The translations under genes were made by a program, and so were the position numbers. The notes beneath the pieces were generated by a model that ran no database searches, was not told the origin of the DNA, and was given only the letters and a program-made list of their open reading frames with translations. A DNA stretch of 9,594 nucleotides from an uncultured Paenibacillaceae bacterium (lineage in GTDB: Bacteria; Bacillota; Bacilli; Aneurinibacillales; Aneurinibacillaceae). This document shows, one piece after another, positions 1 through 5,869 of the stretch; positions within the stretch are counted from its first letter, which is position 1, and each line of letters begins with the position of its first letter. The stretch lies in contig CALNBV010000184.1 in NCBI GenBank assembly GCA_937874515.1, positions 1-9,594 on the forward strand, given 5' to 3'.

Positions 1-122
1 GGGGGGGAGGAGGCCATATCCGAGCTGCAGGATGTACCATCCATGGAACCATTAAAGAGGCTAATAACATAATCAATGAAAAGCTAAATGAGGCTTTTTT
101 AAGACAGGAGGAAGGGGAATGA
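1..122 (+). CDS. nrnA: 3' end of a DHH/DHHA1 phosphoesterase (NrnA-like oligoribonuclease/pAp phosphatase), partial
   Basis: Only the last 39 codons are present; the reading frame enters at base 3 and stops with TGA at 120-122. The peptide starts GGGGHIRAAGCTI, which matches the glycine-rich GGGHxxAAG nucleotide-binding motif at the C-terminus of DHHA1 domains. The distance from that motif to the stop is normal for NrnA-type proteins, so this looks like an intact gene cut by the window edge. NrnA family enzymes degrade very short RNA oligonucleotides and hydrolyse 3',5'-pAp in the cytoplasm. The stop overlaps the truB start in an ATGA arrangement, so the two genes are probably co-transcribed and translationally coupled. 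B. subtilis has its nrnA elsewhere, but a DHH gene between rbfA and truB occurs, from memory, in other Firmicutes. With only the tail visible, the exact subfamily is inferred. Confidence 0.8.
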   Translation, partial: GGGGHIRAAGCTIHGTIKEANNIINEKLNEAFLRQEEGE

Positions 123-1045
123 TCGTTTCTGGTATTCTTCCCCTTTATAAACCTGCAGGGATGACCTCTCATGATTGTGTGATGAGAATCCGCAAGCTTT
201 TACATACAAAGAAAGTCGGGCATTCAGGTACATTAGATCCGCAGGTTACAGGGGTACTTCCATTATGTATTGGGAATGCAACAAAAGTGGCAGATTATCT
301 TCATGAACAACCGAAAATCTATGTAGCTACCATGGTTCTGGGAAAATCCACAGACACTGAGGATGGGACAGGGAATGTCATTGCCTCCCAGCCTGTTCAC
401 CCTCCCCTTTCTAAAGAAAACATACTGGAAATCTTCTCGGCATTTACGGGAGAAATCTCTCAATTGCCACCTATGTTTTCTGCGGTTAAAGTGGGTGGGG
501 TTCGCCTTCATGAAGCAGCCCGAAAAGGGATTACTGTAGAACGTGAGGCAAGAAAAGTTTGGATCTATGATTTGGAATTAATAGATTCAGATTTAAGTCA
601 TTCATTTCCCTCGATAACCTTTAAGGTTACATGTTCTAAGGGAACGTATATACGAACCCTTTGTAAAGATATGGGGGAAGCCTTTGGTTATCCAGCCCAT
701 ATGTCTTATTTACAACGAATTAAAAGTGGCCCTTTTACACTAGATGATTGTCATACTTTCGAAGAAATTGAAATGGCCATGAACGAGGATAAGATTTCAT
801 CGTTATTATATCCCTTAGACCGTGCTTTTACCCACTATCTTGCTGTAAAGATACCTGCAGGCAGGGTTCGTGCCATACGAAATGGGTTAAGTCAAATACA
901 TCTGCAACCAGGAAACTGGGAGGAAGGGAAAAAGATTGCCCTTTATTCTCCTGAAGGTAAATTCCTTGCCATACATCAAGTTCAACATACCGAAAAAGGA
1001 GTTGAATCGTTCCCGGTCAGGGTATTCCCAGAGGAGGAAGGATAA
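119..1045 (+). CDS. truB: tRNA pseudouridine(55) synthase TruB
   Basis: This 308-residue protein isomerises U55 to pseudouridine in the T-arm of most elongator tRNAs. The N-terminal YKPAGMTSHD motif (residues 10-19) is the TruB family signature, and the catalytic motif HSGTLDP places the nucleophilic aspartate at D40. A later conserved strand KGTYIRTL (residues 174-181) carries the arginine that packs on the active site. The C-terminal part from about residue 240 fits the small RNA-binding extension of bacterial TruB. Length is almost identical to the B. subtilis enzyme. The ATG start is preceded by AGGAGG at 106-111 with a 7-base gap and overlaps the nrnA-like stop by four bases. The TAA stop directly abuts the ribF ATG. 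I see no own promoter, so it should be transcribed from upstream. Confidence 0.97.
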   Translation: MIVSGILPLYKPAGMTSHDCVMRIRKLLHTKKVGHSGTLDPQVTGVLPLCIGNATKVADYLHEQPKIYVATMVLGKSTDTEDGTGNVIASQPVHPPLSKENILEIFSAFTGEISQLPPMFSAVKVGGVRLHEAARKGITVEREARKVWIYDLELIDSDLSHSFPSITFKVTCSKGTYIRTLCKDMGEAFGYPAHMSYLQRIKSGPFTLDDCHTFEEIEMAMNEDKISSLLYPLDRAFTHYLAVKIPAGRVRAIRNGLSQIHLQPGNWEEGKKIALYSPEGKFLAIHQVQHTEKGVESFPVRVFPEEEG

Positions 1046-1987
1046 ATGGAAGTTCTGCGGTTGCATTATCCGTTGCCATCAGATTTTACTGGAAATGAAT
1101 GTGTATTAGCCATGGGGTATTTTGATGGTGTTCATTTAGGCCATGGCAGGGTCATTCAGAAAGCAATTGATAAGGCCCATGAATTAGGCATTCAATCAGC
1201 TGTCATGACCTTCGACCCCCATCCTCGAGAAATTCTTGGACAAAGCGGCTATACTCGCTATTTAACCCCCCTGGATGAAAAATTAACCCAGTTTGAAAAA
1301 ATGGGGGTTGATCTGGCATATATTGTTCATTTTGATATTTCCTTTTCCTCTATTTATCCAGAGGATTTCATCGATGAGTTTCTTTTACGGCTTCAACCTC
1401 GCCATGTTGTTGTTGGTTTTGACTATACCTTTGGCCATAAAGGAATAGGAACAGCAACTACCCTGCAACAACTTTCAGATGGAAGGTATGGTGTTGAAGT
1501 GGTTTCTCCGATCAATCGATTTGGGGAAAAAGTAAGCAGTACTCTGATTCGTGAATATTTGTATAACGGGCAAATTCATGAAGCCAATCACTTTCTGGGA
1601 CGGGCTTATCGTTTCAAAGGGACCGTTGTCCATGGGGAGAAACGGGGAAGAACCATTGGTTTTCCAACGGCAAATATTGGCTTAACTCAACCCTATATTA
1701 TTCCAAAAAACGGGGTCTATGGCGTAAAGGTTTTTTGGAATAAGGAAGAGTATGAAGGGGTTATTAACATAGGCATTAAACCCACTTTTGAAAACCAACG
1801 GAAAGAAAAATCCCTTGAAGTTCATTTACTCCATTTTTCCGGAGACCTTTATGGTGAGGAATTAGAAGTTGAATTTCTTTTCTATATTCGTGATGAACAA
1901 AAATTTGCGGTCGTTGATGAATTAGTTCAACAAATCAATGAAGATGTAGAGACCGCAAAAGTGAAGTTTACGCAATTTCTGGCCTAG
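1046..1987 (+). CDS. ribF: bifunctional riboflavin kinase / FAD synthetase
   Basis: This 313-residue bifunctional enzyme phosphorylates riboflavin to FMN and adenylylates FMN to FAD. The N-terminal half is a nucleotidyltransferase: GYFDGVHLGH (residues 24-33) carries the HxGH-type ATP-binding motif (H30, H33), and SSTLIR (164-169) matches the second class motif. The C-terminal half from about residue 185 is a flavokinase domain with GFPTAN (205-210), whose Thr/Asn coordinate MgATP, followed by GVYGV. Domain order and length are those of the standard bacterial protein, called RibC in B. subtilis. The ATG follows the truB TAA with no spacer, and its GAGGAGG site (1031-1037) lies inside the end of truB. 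No FMN riboswitch is visible, as expected for this gene in this operon. No terminator follows, so transcription probably continues into rpsO. Confidence 0.97.
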   Translation: MEVLRLHYPLPSDFTGNECVLAMGYFDGVHLGHGRVIQKAIDKAHELGIQSAVMTFDPHPREILGQSGYTRYLTPLDEKLTQFEKMGVDLAYIVHFDISFSSIYPEDFIDEFLLRLQPRHVVVGFDYTFGHKGIGTATTLQQLSDGRYGVEVVSPINRFGEKVSSTLIREYLYNGQIHEANHFLGRAYRFKGTVVHGEKRGRTIGFPTANIGLTQPYIIPKNGVYGVKVFWNKEEYEGVINIGIKPTFENQRKEKSLEVHLLHFSGDLYGEELEVEFLFYIRDEQKFAVVDELVQQINEDVETAKVKFTQFLA

Positions 1988-1989
1988 AC

Positions 1990-2018
1990 TTTACTCTTGA
2001 TTTTTCCTATGTTATACT
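1990..2018 (+). promoter_or_regulatory. sigma-A type promoter of rpsO
   Basis: TTTACT (1990-1995) and TATACT (2013-2018) are separated by exactly 17 bases, and match the -35 and -10 consensus at 4/6 and 5/6 positions. The promoter lies just after the ribF stop and would start RNA at about 2025, giving a leader of about 90 bases. This fits the known independent transcription of rpsO in bacilli. It is a pattern match only. Confidence 0.65.
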
Positions 2019-2040
2019 TACATTTGTTAGTTTAAAGAAA

Positions 2041-2086
2041 CCTTATCCTGGTATTTCGATTCACCACCGATTCACTCGGATATAGG
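2041..2086 (+). promoter_or_regulatory. candidate S15-responsive leader fold of rpsO (branched stem structure)
   Basis: CCTTATCC (2041-2048) can pair with GGATATAGG (2078-2086) over eight base pairs with one bulged T. The enclosed segment contains TGGT (2049-2052) pairing with ACCA (2063-2066). A competing hairpin, CCGA (2067-2070) with TCGG (2076-2079), shares two bases with the long stem, so a branched junction or an alternative fold is possible. Ribosomal protein S15 is known to repress its own mRNA in Geobacillus stearothermophilus by binding a three-way junction in the leader, which makes this placement suggestive. Whether S15 binds this RNA is inferred from position and shape alone. Confidence 0.4.
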
Positions 2087-2100
2087 GGATTATAATTTAG

Positions 2101-2108
2101 AGGAGGTG
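2101..2108 (+). promoter_or_regulatory. rpsO ribosome binding site that decides the start
   Basis: AGGAGGTG is a near-perfect anti-Shine-Dalgarno match, six bases before ATG 2115. The in-frame GTG at 2106-2108 is part of this site, which rules out the longer 92-residue reading. Confidence 0.9.
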
Positions 2109-2114
2109 AAAAGG

Positions 2115-2384
2115 ATGGCATTGAATCAAGAACGCAAAAAAGATTTAATCGATCAATTCCGTACTCATGAATCCGATACTGGATCTCCAGAAGTACAAAT
2201 TGCTATCCTTACGGAGAAGATTAATTATCTTAATAGCCATTTACGTACACACAAAAAAGACCATCATTCCCGTCGCGGTTTGTTAAAAATGGTTGGTCAA
2301 CGTCGTAACCTTTTGGCGTATTTGAAAGACAAAGACGTCACTCGTTACCGTGATTTAATTCAAAAATTAGGCTTACGCCGATAA
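2115..2384 (+). CDS. rpsO: 30S ribosomal protein S15
   Basis: This 89-residue protein is small-subunit protein uS15, a primary binder of the 16S rRNA central domain three-way junction. The sequence is highly typical: an N-terminal helix with ERKKDLI, the invariant HESDTGSPEVQIAILT segment, THKKDHHSRRGLL and the C-terminal LGLRR. I set the start at ATG 2115, giving MALNQERKK. A GTG at 2106 is in frame but lies inside the AGGAGGTG ribosome binding site (2101-2108), so it cannot be used; known S15 proteins also begin at MA. The gene has its own promoter and leader upstream and is followed by hairpins and a terminator before pnpA, the same arrangement of rpsO and pnp seen widely in bacteria. Autoregulation by S15 is likely but not shown. 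Confidence 0.98.
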   Translation: MALNQERKKDLIDQFRTHESDTGSPEVQIAILTEKINYLNSHLRTHKKDHHSRRGLLKMVGQRRNLLAYLKDKDVTRYRDLIQKLGLRR

Positions 2385-2392
2385 GTAAACTT

Positions 2393-2427
2393 GGCTGGCG
2401 CCAGGTCGAAAGGCGATGGTGGCAGCC
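2393..2427 (+). other. GC-rich hairpin in the rpsO-pnpA intergenic region (function unknown)
   Basis: GGCTGGCGCCA (2393-2403) pairs with TGGTGGCAGCC (2417-2427) over five base pairs, one G-G mismatch and five more pairs including one G-U. The loop region adds TCG (2406-2408) with CGA (2414-2416) closing on AAAGG. The 5' side also contains a perfect 10-base palindrome CTGGCGCCAG (2395-2404). The hairpin begins eight bases after the rpsO stop and has no T-run, so it is not an intrinsic terminator. It is much richer in GC than its surroundings. Possible roles are an RNase III or other processing site, 3'-end protection of the rpsO mRNA, or a protein-binding site. The sequence does not decide between them. 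Confidence 0.55.
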
Positions 2428-2444
2428 TTAGTTGTGTATTTATG

Positions 2445-2472
2445 CCATGGAAAATTTTTGGATTTTTCATGG
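2445..2472 (+). other. AT-rich hairpin in the rpsO 3' region
   Basis: CCATGGAAAAT (2445-2455) pairs with ATTTTTCATGG (2462-2472) over 11 base pairs with one G-U wobble and a six-base loop. It sits between the GC-rich hairpin and the terminator. There is no T-run after it, so it is unlikely to terminate by itself. It may stabilise the transcript end or serve as a cleavage site. Confidence 0.45.
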
Positions 2473-2480
2473 TGAAAGGG

Positions 2481-2505
2481 AAAGCGGGGAATCCCCGCTT
2501 TTTTT
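2481..2505 (+). terminator. intrinsic terminator after rpsO
   Basis: AAAGCGGGG (2481-2489) and CCCCGCTTT (2493-2501) form a perfect nine base pair stem with a three-base loop, followed by more T residues to 2505. This is a textbook Rho-independent terminator. It should separate most rpsO transcription from pnpA, with pnpA relying on read-through and/or its own promoter. Confidence 0.92.
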
Positions 2506-2519
2506 CTTGTTTAGTATTG

Positions 2520-2550
2520 TTTACAATTTTTTCTTTTAAATCTTCGTAAT
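2520..2550 (+). promoter_or_regulatory. weak candidate promoter of pnpA
   Basis: TTTACA (2520-2525) is a good -35 match. The nearest -10-like hexamer is CGTAAT (2545-2550), with a long 19-base spacer. An AATAAT at 2557-2562 is an alternative -10 but has no good -35. The strong terminator just upstream argues that some promoter must lie between 2506 and 2597, but the exact site is uncertain. Confidence 0.25.
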
Positions 2551-2613
2551 GAAGGAAATAATAGAAAAAATGAAGAAGTATTTTCTGTTGATTCATGAGA
2601 GGAGGCATACACC

Positions 2614-4716
2614 TTGGAGATCGGGTTGCTTGAATTTGATCTTGCCGGACAAAAAATAACTGTGGAGTACGGCCGAGTTGCTAAACAGGCAAACGCAGCA
2701 GTTCTAGTCCGGTATGGCGATACGGTGGTGTTGAGCGCCGTTACCGCTTCCAAAAAACCTTCCCATTTAGATTTCTTCCCACTTACTGTGAATTATGAAG
2801 AAAAACTTTATGCAGTAGGGAAAATCCCTGGAGGTTTTATAAAAAGGGAAGGACGACCTAGCGAAAAAGCAATATTAGCTTCGCGTTTAATTGACCGTCC
2901 GATTCGTCCCCTTTTCCCGGAAGGTTTCAGAAATGAGGTTCAGGTTGTTAATACGGTTCTATCTGTGGACCAAAACAATTCTTCAGAAGTAGCTGCAATG
3001 ATTGGTACTTCTGCAGCACTTTCACTTTCGGATATTCCATTCAATGGTCCTATTGCGGGATGTATTGTTGGCCGTGTTGACGGGCAATTTATTGTAAATC
3101 CAACAGTAGAGCAAGCAGAGAAAAGCGATATCCACCTTGTAGTTGCTGGAACGAGGGACGCTATTAACATGGTAGAGGCTGGTGCCCATGAAGTCCCTGA
3201 AGATGTAATGCTTGAAGCAATTATGTGTGGCCATGCCGAAATTCAAAAAATAGCAGACCATATTGCTCAATTTGCTGCAACCTATGGGAAAGAAAAGATG
3301 GAAGTTGAACTCCATCAAGTGGAAGAAGACCTGAAAAAAGTGGTTGAGGATTATGGGAAAGAACGCTTAATCCAAGCCGTGCGTATTGAAGAGAAGCAAG
3401 AACGTTATGATGCCATTGATGCTATTAATGAAGAAACCCTTGCTTATTTTTCGGAAACATACCCTGAAGATGCAGGGCAGATTCGTGAGATCCTTCATGA
3501 TATCGTCAAAGACGAAGTCCGCCGCTTAATCACTGTGGATAAAGTTCGTCCTGATGGCCGTGCTATAGATGAAATCCGTCCCATTTCCTGTGAAATTGAT
3601 CTTTTGCCTCGCACCCATGGTTCTGGCTTATTTACACGGGGACAAACCCAGGTATTAAGTATATGTACCCTTGGTGCTTTAGGTGATGTGCAAATTCTCG
3701 ATGGTCTTGGTTTGGAAGAATCAAAACGGTTTATGCATCATTACAATTTCCCTCCATATAGTGTTGGGGAAGCAAGACCTTTACGGGCACCTGGCCGTCG
3801 TGAAATTGGCCATGGGGCATTAGGAGAACGGGCATTAGAACCTGTTATTCCTAATGAAGATGATTTCCCTTACACCATTCGCCTTGTTTCTGAAGTATTA
3901 GAATCCAATGGTTCTAGTTCTCAAGCTAGTATTTGTGGCAGTACACTGGCATTAATGCAAGCAGGTGTGCCCATAAAAGCACCAGTAGCCGGAATTGCCA
4001 TGGGGCTGGTAAAAGAAGGCGAACATATGACCATTCTTACTGATATTCAAGGGATGGAAGACCATCTCGGGGATATGGACTTTAAAGTTGCTGGTACTCG
4101 CCAGGGGGTTACTGCCCTGCAAATGGATATCAAGATTGAAGGCATCAATCGTGAAGTTCTTCATCAGGCGTTATCGCAAGCAAAAGAAGGCCGTATGTTT
4201 ATTCTTAATAAAATGGAAGAAGCCATTGGGGAGCCAAGAAGTGAATTATCACCATACGCTCCAAAAATTATGTCTATGCGGATTAACCCTGAAAAAATTC
4301 GTGATGTAATTGGACCAAGTGGTCGAATTATCAATAAAATCATTGAAGAAACCGGTGTTAAAATCGATATTGAACAAGATGGACGTGTTTACATTGCTTC
4401 TGTAAATGCGGAAATGAATGAAAAAGCGAAACAGATTATTTCAGATTTGGTTCGTGAAGTGGAAGTTGGACAAACCTATATGGGTACAGTTCGCAGAATT
4501 GAAAAATTCGGTGCATTTGTTGAATTGTTCCCTGGAAAAGATGGCTTAGTTCATATTTCTCAACTTGCCGAGGAACGGGTGGGCAAAGTTGAAGATGTGG
4601 TTGCCATTGGTGATCAAATTCTGGTGAGAGTAACCGAAATTGATAATCAGGGTAGAGTTAATCTTTCTCGTAAAGTAGTTTTAAAAGAGGAAAAGGAAAA
4701 GCAAGAACAACAATAA
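2614..4716 (+). CDS. pnpA: polyribonucleotide nucleotidyltransferase (PNPase)
   Basis: This 700-residue enzyme degrades RNA 3' to 5' by phosphorolysis and is a trimeric ring, part of the mRNA decay machinery. Two RNase PH-like domains are visible. The first contains GGFIKREGRP near residue 73. The second contains FTRGQTQ (340-346), the phosphate-site SNGSSSQAS stretch (431-439) and the metal-binding pair D483/D489 in EDHLGDMDFK, corresponding by spacing to E. coli D486/D492. A KH domain with GPSGR (G567-G570) and a C-terminal S1 domain from about residue 617 bind RNA. Length is close to B. subtilis PNPase (about 705). The start is a TTG at 2614, eight bases after AGAGGAGG (2598-2605); no better ATG exists at the right place. 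It lies between two terminators, so it forms its own unit apart from read-through from rpsO. Confidence 0.98.
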   Translation: MEIGLLEFDLAGQKITVEYGRVAKQANAAVLVRYGDTVVLSAVTASKKPSHLDFFPLTVNYEEKLYAVGKIPGGFIKREGRPSEKAILASRLIDRPIRPLFPEGFRNEVQVVNTVLSVDQNNSSEVAAMIGTSAALSLSDIPFNGPIAGCIVGRVDGQFIVNPTVEQAEKSDIHLVVAGTRDAINMVEAGAHEVPEDVMLEAIMCGHAEIQKIADHIAQFAATYGKEKMEVELHQVEEDLKKVVEDYGKERLIQAVRIEEKQERYDAIDAINEETLAYFSETYPEDAGQIREILHDIVKDEVRRLITVDKVRPDGRAIDEIRPISCEIDLLPRTHGSGLFTRGQTQVLSICTLGALGDVQILDGLGLEESKRFMHHYNFPPYSVGEARPLRAPGRREIGHGALGERALEPVIPNEDDFPYTIRLVSEVLESNGSSSQASICGSTLALMQAGVPIKAPVAGIAMGLVKEGEHMTILTDIQGMEDHLGDMDFKVAGTRQGVTALQMDIKIEGINREVLHQALSQAKEGRMFILNKMEEAIGEPRSELSPYAPKIMSMRINPEKIRDVIGPSGRIINKIIEETGVKIDIEQDGRVYIASVNAEMNEKAKQIISDLVREVEVGQTYMGTVRRIEKFGAFVELFPGKDGLVHISQLAEERVGKVEDVVAIGDQILVRVTEIDNQGRVNLSRKVVLKEEKEKQEQQ

Positions 4717-4731
4717 TAATCCATACGAAAT

Positions 4732-4785
4732 TAGCGACGAACATTTTTCATCTTTATGGAAAGTCAGTCGCTATTTTTATTTTTC
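4732..4785 (+). terminator. intrinsic terminator after pnpA
   Basis: TAGCGAC (4732-4738) pairs with GTCGCTA (4767-4773). An inner stem, TTTTTCAT with ATGGAAAG, extends the hairpin with two G-U pairs. The 3' side is followed by TTTTTATTTTT. The long interrupted stem plus T-run is a convincing Rho-independent terminator 15 bases after the pnpA stop. Confidence 0.85.
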
Positions 4786-4786
4786 T

Positions 4787-4815
4787 ACATAACCTTATTT
4801 CTCAATGCATATTGT
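4787..4815 (+). promoter_or_regulatory. possible sporulation (sigma-E-like) promoter of ylxY
   Basis: GCATATTGT (4807-4815) resembles the sigma-E -10 element, which centres on CATA. About 14 bases upstream, ACATAAC (4787-4793) contains the ATA core of the sigma-E -35 element. Transcription would start at about 4822, shortly before the ylxY ribosome binding site at 4833. No good sigma-A promoter is visible in the 60 bases after the pnpA terminator. Sporulation expression of ylxY is plausible from its neighbours, but this match is degenerate. Confidence 0.3.
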
Positions 4816-4832
4816 GGTACAAACCCTTCAAT

Positions 4833-4840
4833 AGGAGGTG
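4833..4840 (+). promoter_or_regulatory. ylxY ribosome binding site that decides a TTG start
   Basis: AGGAGGTG lies seven bases before TTG 4848. The longest open frame begins at TTG 4812, upstream of this site with no Shine-Dalgarno of its own, and would place a charged, cysteine-containing stretch before the membrane segment. Confidence 0.85.
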
Positions 4841-4847
4841 TGAGGGA

Positions 4848-5801
4848 TTGAAACCACGAGCACTCATTGGATTCATTCTTTTCCTGGGAATTGTAGTAAT
4901 GATTAATTCAAAGCCAGTGAATGAGTATATTTCCTCTATGGGTACAAAAGGAGCCATACTGGCTTTTATGCAAAATGATTGGGATTCTCAAATTGAATTT
5001 CTAAAAAAGAAGAATATACCCCCAATCAATGCAAGAGTGGACCGAGTTTGGAAAGGAATTCCTGGTTATAATGGATTAATGCTTGATGTTGATGGGACAA
5101 AGGACCGAATGAAAAAGGAAGGAAAATGGGATAATCGTTACGTAATATATCAAGAGATCCCTCCACAGGTGCAAATCGAACAATTGGGTGCCGTTCCCAT
5201 CTATCGAGGAAATCCTGCTAAACCCATGGTTTCTATTATGATCAATGTAGCCTGGGGGAATGAATACCTTCCTTCCATTTTAGAAACGTTGAAAAACAAT
5301 AATGTGAAGGCCACCTTTTTTTTAGATGGATCATGGACAAGAAAGTTTCCTGAGGAAGCGAAGAAAATTGTCATGGAAGGCCATGAAATTGGAAATCATG
5401 CCTATACCCATCCTGCCATGAGCACATTAAGCAATGGCCGTATTGAGCAAGAAATTCTGCGCACAAATGATATCATACAAAAGGCTACAGGGATCGAACC
5501 TGCCCTGTTTGCACCACCCTCCGGGGATTTTGATGACAGAACAGTAAACATTGCTTTCCGTTATCATATGAAGACAATACTTTGGACAGCTGATACAGTG
5601 GATTGGAGAAAACCAACACCAGCACAGTGGTTAAGTAATGTTCGCAATAAAATAGGAAATGGCACATTAATTTTAATGCACCCTACAGAATCAACAGCCC
5701 AATCCTTACCATCATTAATTAAAGAAATTAAACAAAGGAATCTCACAATAGGAACAGTTTCCCAAACCATCTCATCTTCACGTGTTCAGCTAGTTGAGTG
5801 A
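4848..5801 (+). CDS. ylxY: YlxY-like membrane-anchored NodB-fold (polysaccharide deacetylase family) protein
   Basis: With the TTG start at 4848 this is a 317-residue protein, close to YlxY of B. subtilis. Residues 5-22 form one hydrophobic segment after a short basic start, so it is probably anchored in or exported across the membrane. The NodB domain runs from about residue 127 to the end. Several catalytic positions of carbohydrate esterase family 4 are altered. The usual FDDG aspartates are replaced by NVAWGN (133-138), and the motif 3 arginine by alanine in APPSG (222-226). The two zinc-ligand histidines H184 and H188 (NHAYTH), the DTVDW motif (249-253) and H278 remain. It may therefore be a non-catalytic carbohydrate binder or an atypical deacetylase. 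From memory, other YlxY proteins carry similar changes, so this is a family trait and not decay. It follows the pnpA terminator and precedes the mlpA promoter. Confidence 0.88.
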   Translation: MKPRALIGFILFLGIVVMINSKPVNEYISSMGTKGAILAFMQNDWDSQIEFLKKKNIPPINARVDRVWKGIPGYNGLMLDVDGTKDRMKKEGKWDNRYVIYQEIPPQVQIEQLGAVPIYRGNPAKPMVSIMINVAWGNEYLPSILETLKNNNVKATFFLDGSWTRKFPEEAKKIVMEGHEIGNHAYTHPAMSTLSNGRIEQEILRTNDIIQKATGIEPALFAPPSGDFDDRTVNIAFRYHMKTILWTADTVDWRKPTPAQWLSNVRNKIGNGTLILMHPTESTAQSLPSLIKEIKQRNLTIGTVSQTISSSRVQLVE

Positions 5802-5822
5802 GAGGTTTGGATTTGGTATAGT
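5794..5822 (+). promoter_or_regulatory. sigma-A type promoter of mlpA, overlapping the end of ylxY
   Basis: TTGAGT (5794-5799) and TATAGT (5817-5822) are separated by exactly 17 bases and match consensus at 4/6 and 5/6 positions. The -35 element lies in the last codons of ylxY. RNA would start at about 5829, giving a leader of about 40 bases before the mlpA GTG. This is the likely promoter of the mlpA-dut-spo0E-like unit. Confidence 0.6.
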
Positions 5823-5826
5823 GGAA

Positions 5827-5856
5827 CTATTGTAACTAATTTTCTAATGACAATAG
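5827..5856 (+). other. inverted repeat in the mlpA leader touching the ribosome binding site
   Basis: CTATTGT (5827-5833) and ACAATAG (5850-5856) are perfect inverted repeats with a 16-base interior. The right arm ends inside the AGAGGGGG ribosome binding site (5855-5862). It could be a leader hairpin that partly masks the site or a DNA operator at the start point. The stem is AT-rich and the loop long, so the effect may be small. Confidence 0.35.
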
Positions 5857-5869
5857 AGGGGGAACACGT

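Noticed and set aside
2091..2096. Perfect TATAAT just upstream of the rpsO ribosome binding site
   Set aside because: No -35-like hexamer lies 16-18 bases upstream, and transcription would begin inside the ribosome binding site, leaving no usable leader.
2106..2114. GTG start giving a 92-residue S15
   Set aside because: The GTG is part of the AGGAGGTG ribosome binding site, and S15 proteins begin at the following MA.
2522..2527. TACAAT as a -10 element for pnpA
   Set aside because: A 17-base spacer would put the -35 in the T-run of the rpsO terminator, with only a homopolymer match.
2360..3318. Reverse-strand open frames around 2360-2753 and 2940-3318
   Set aside because: They lie opposite pnpA and the rpsO-pnpA gap, have no ribosome binding sites or recognisable domains, and look like the mirror of strong forward coding.
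4088..4309. Forward 73-codon frame inside pnpA
   Set aside because: It is out of frame with the highly conserved PNPase core and has no ribosome binding site; a shadow frame.
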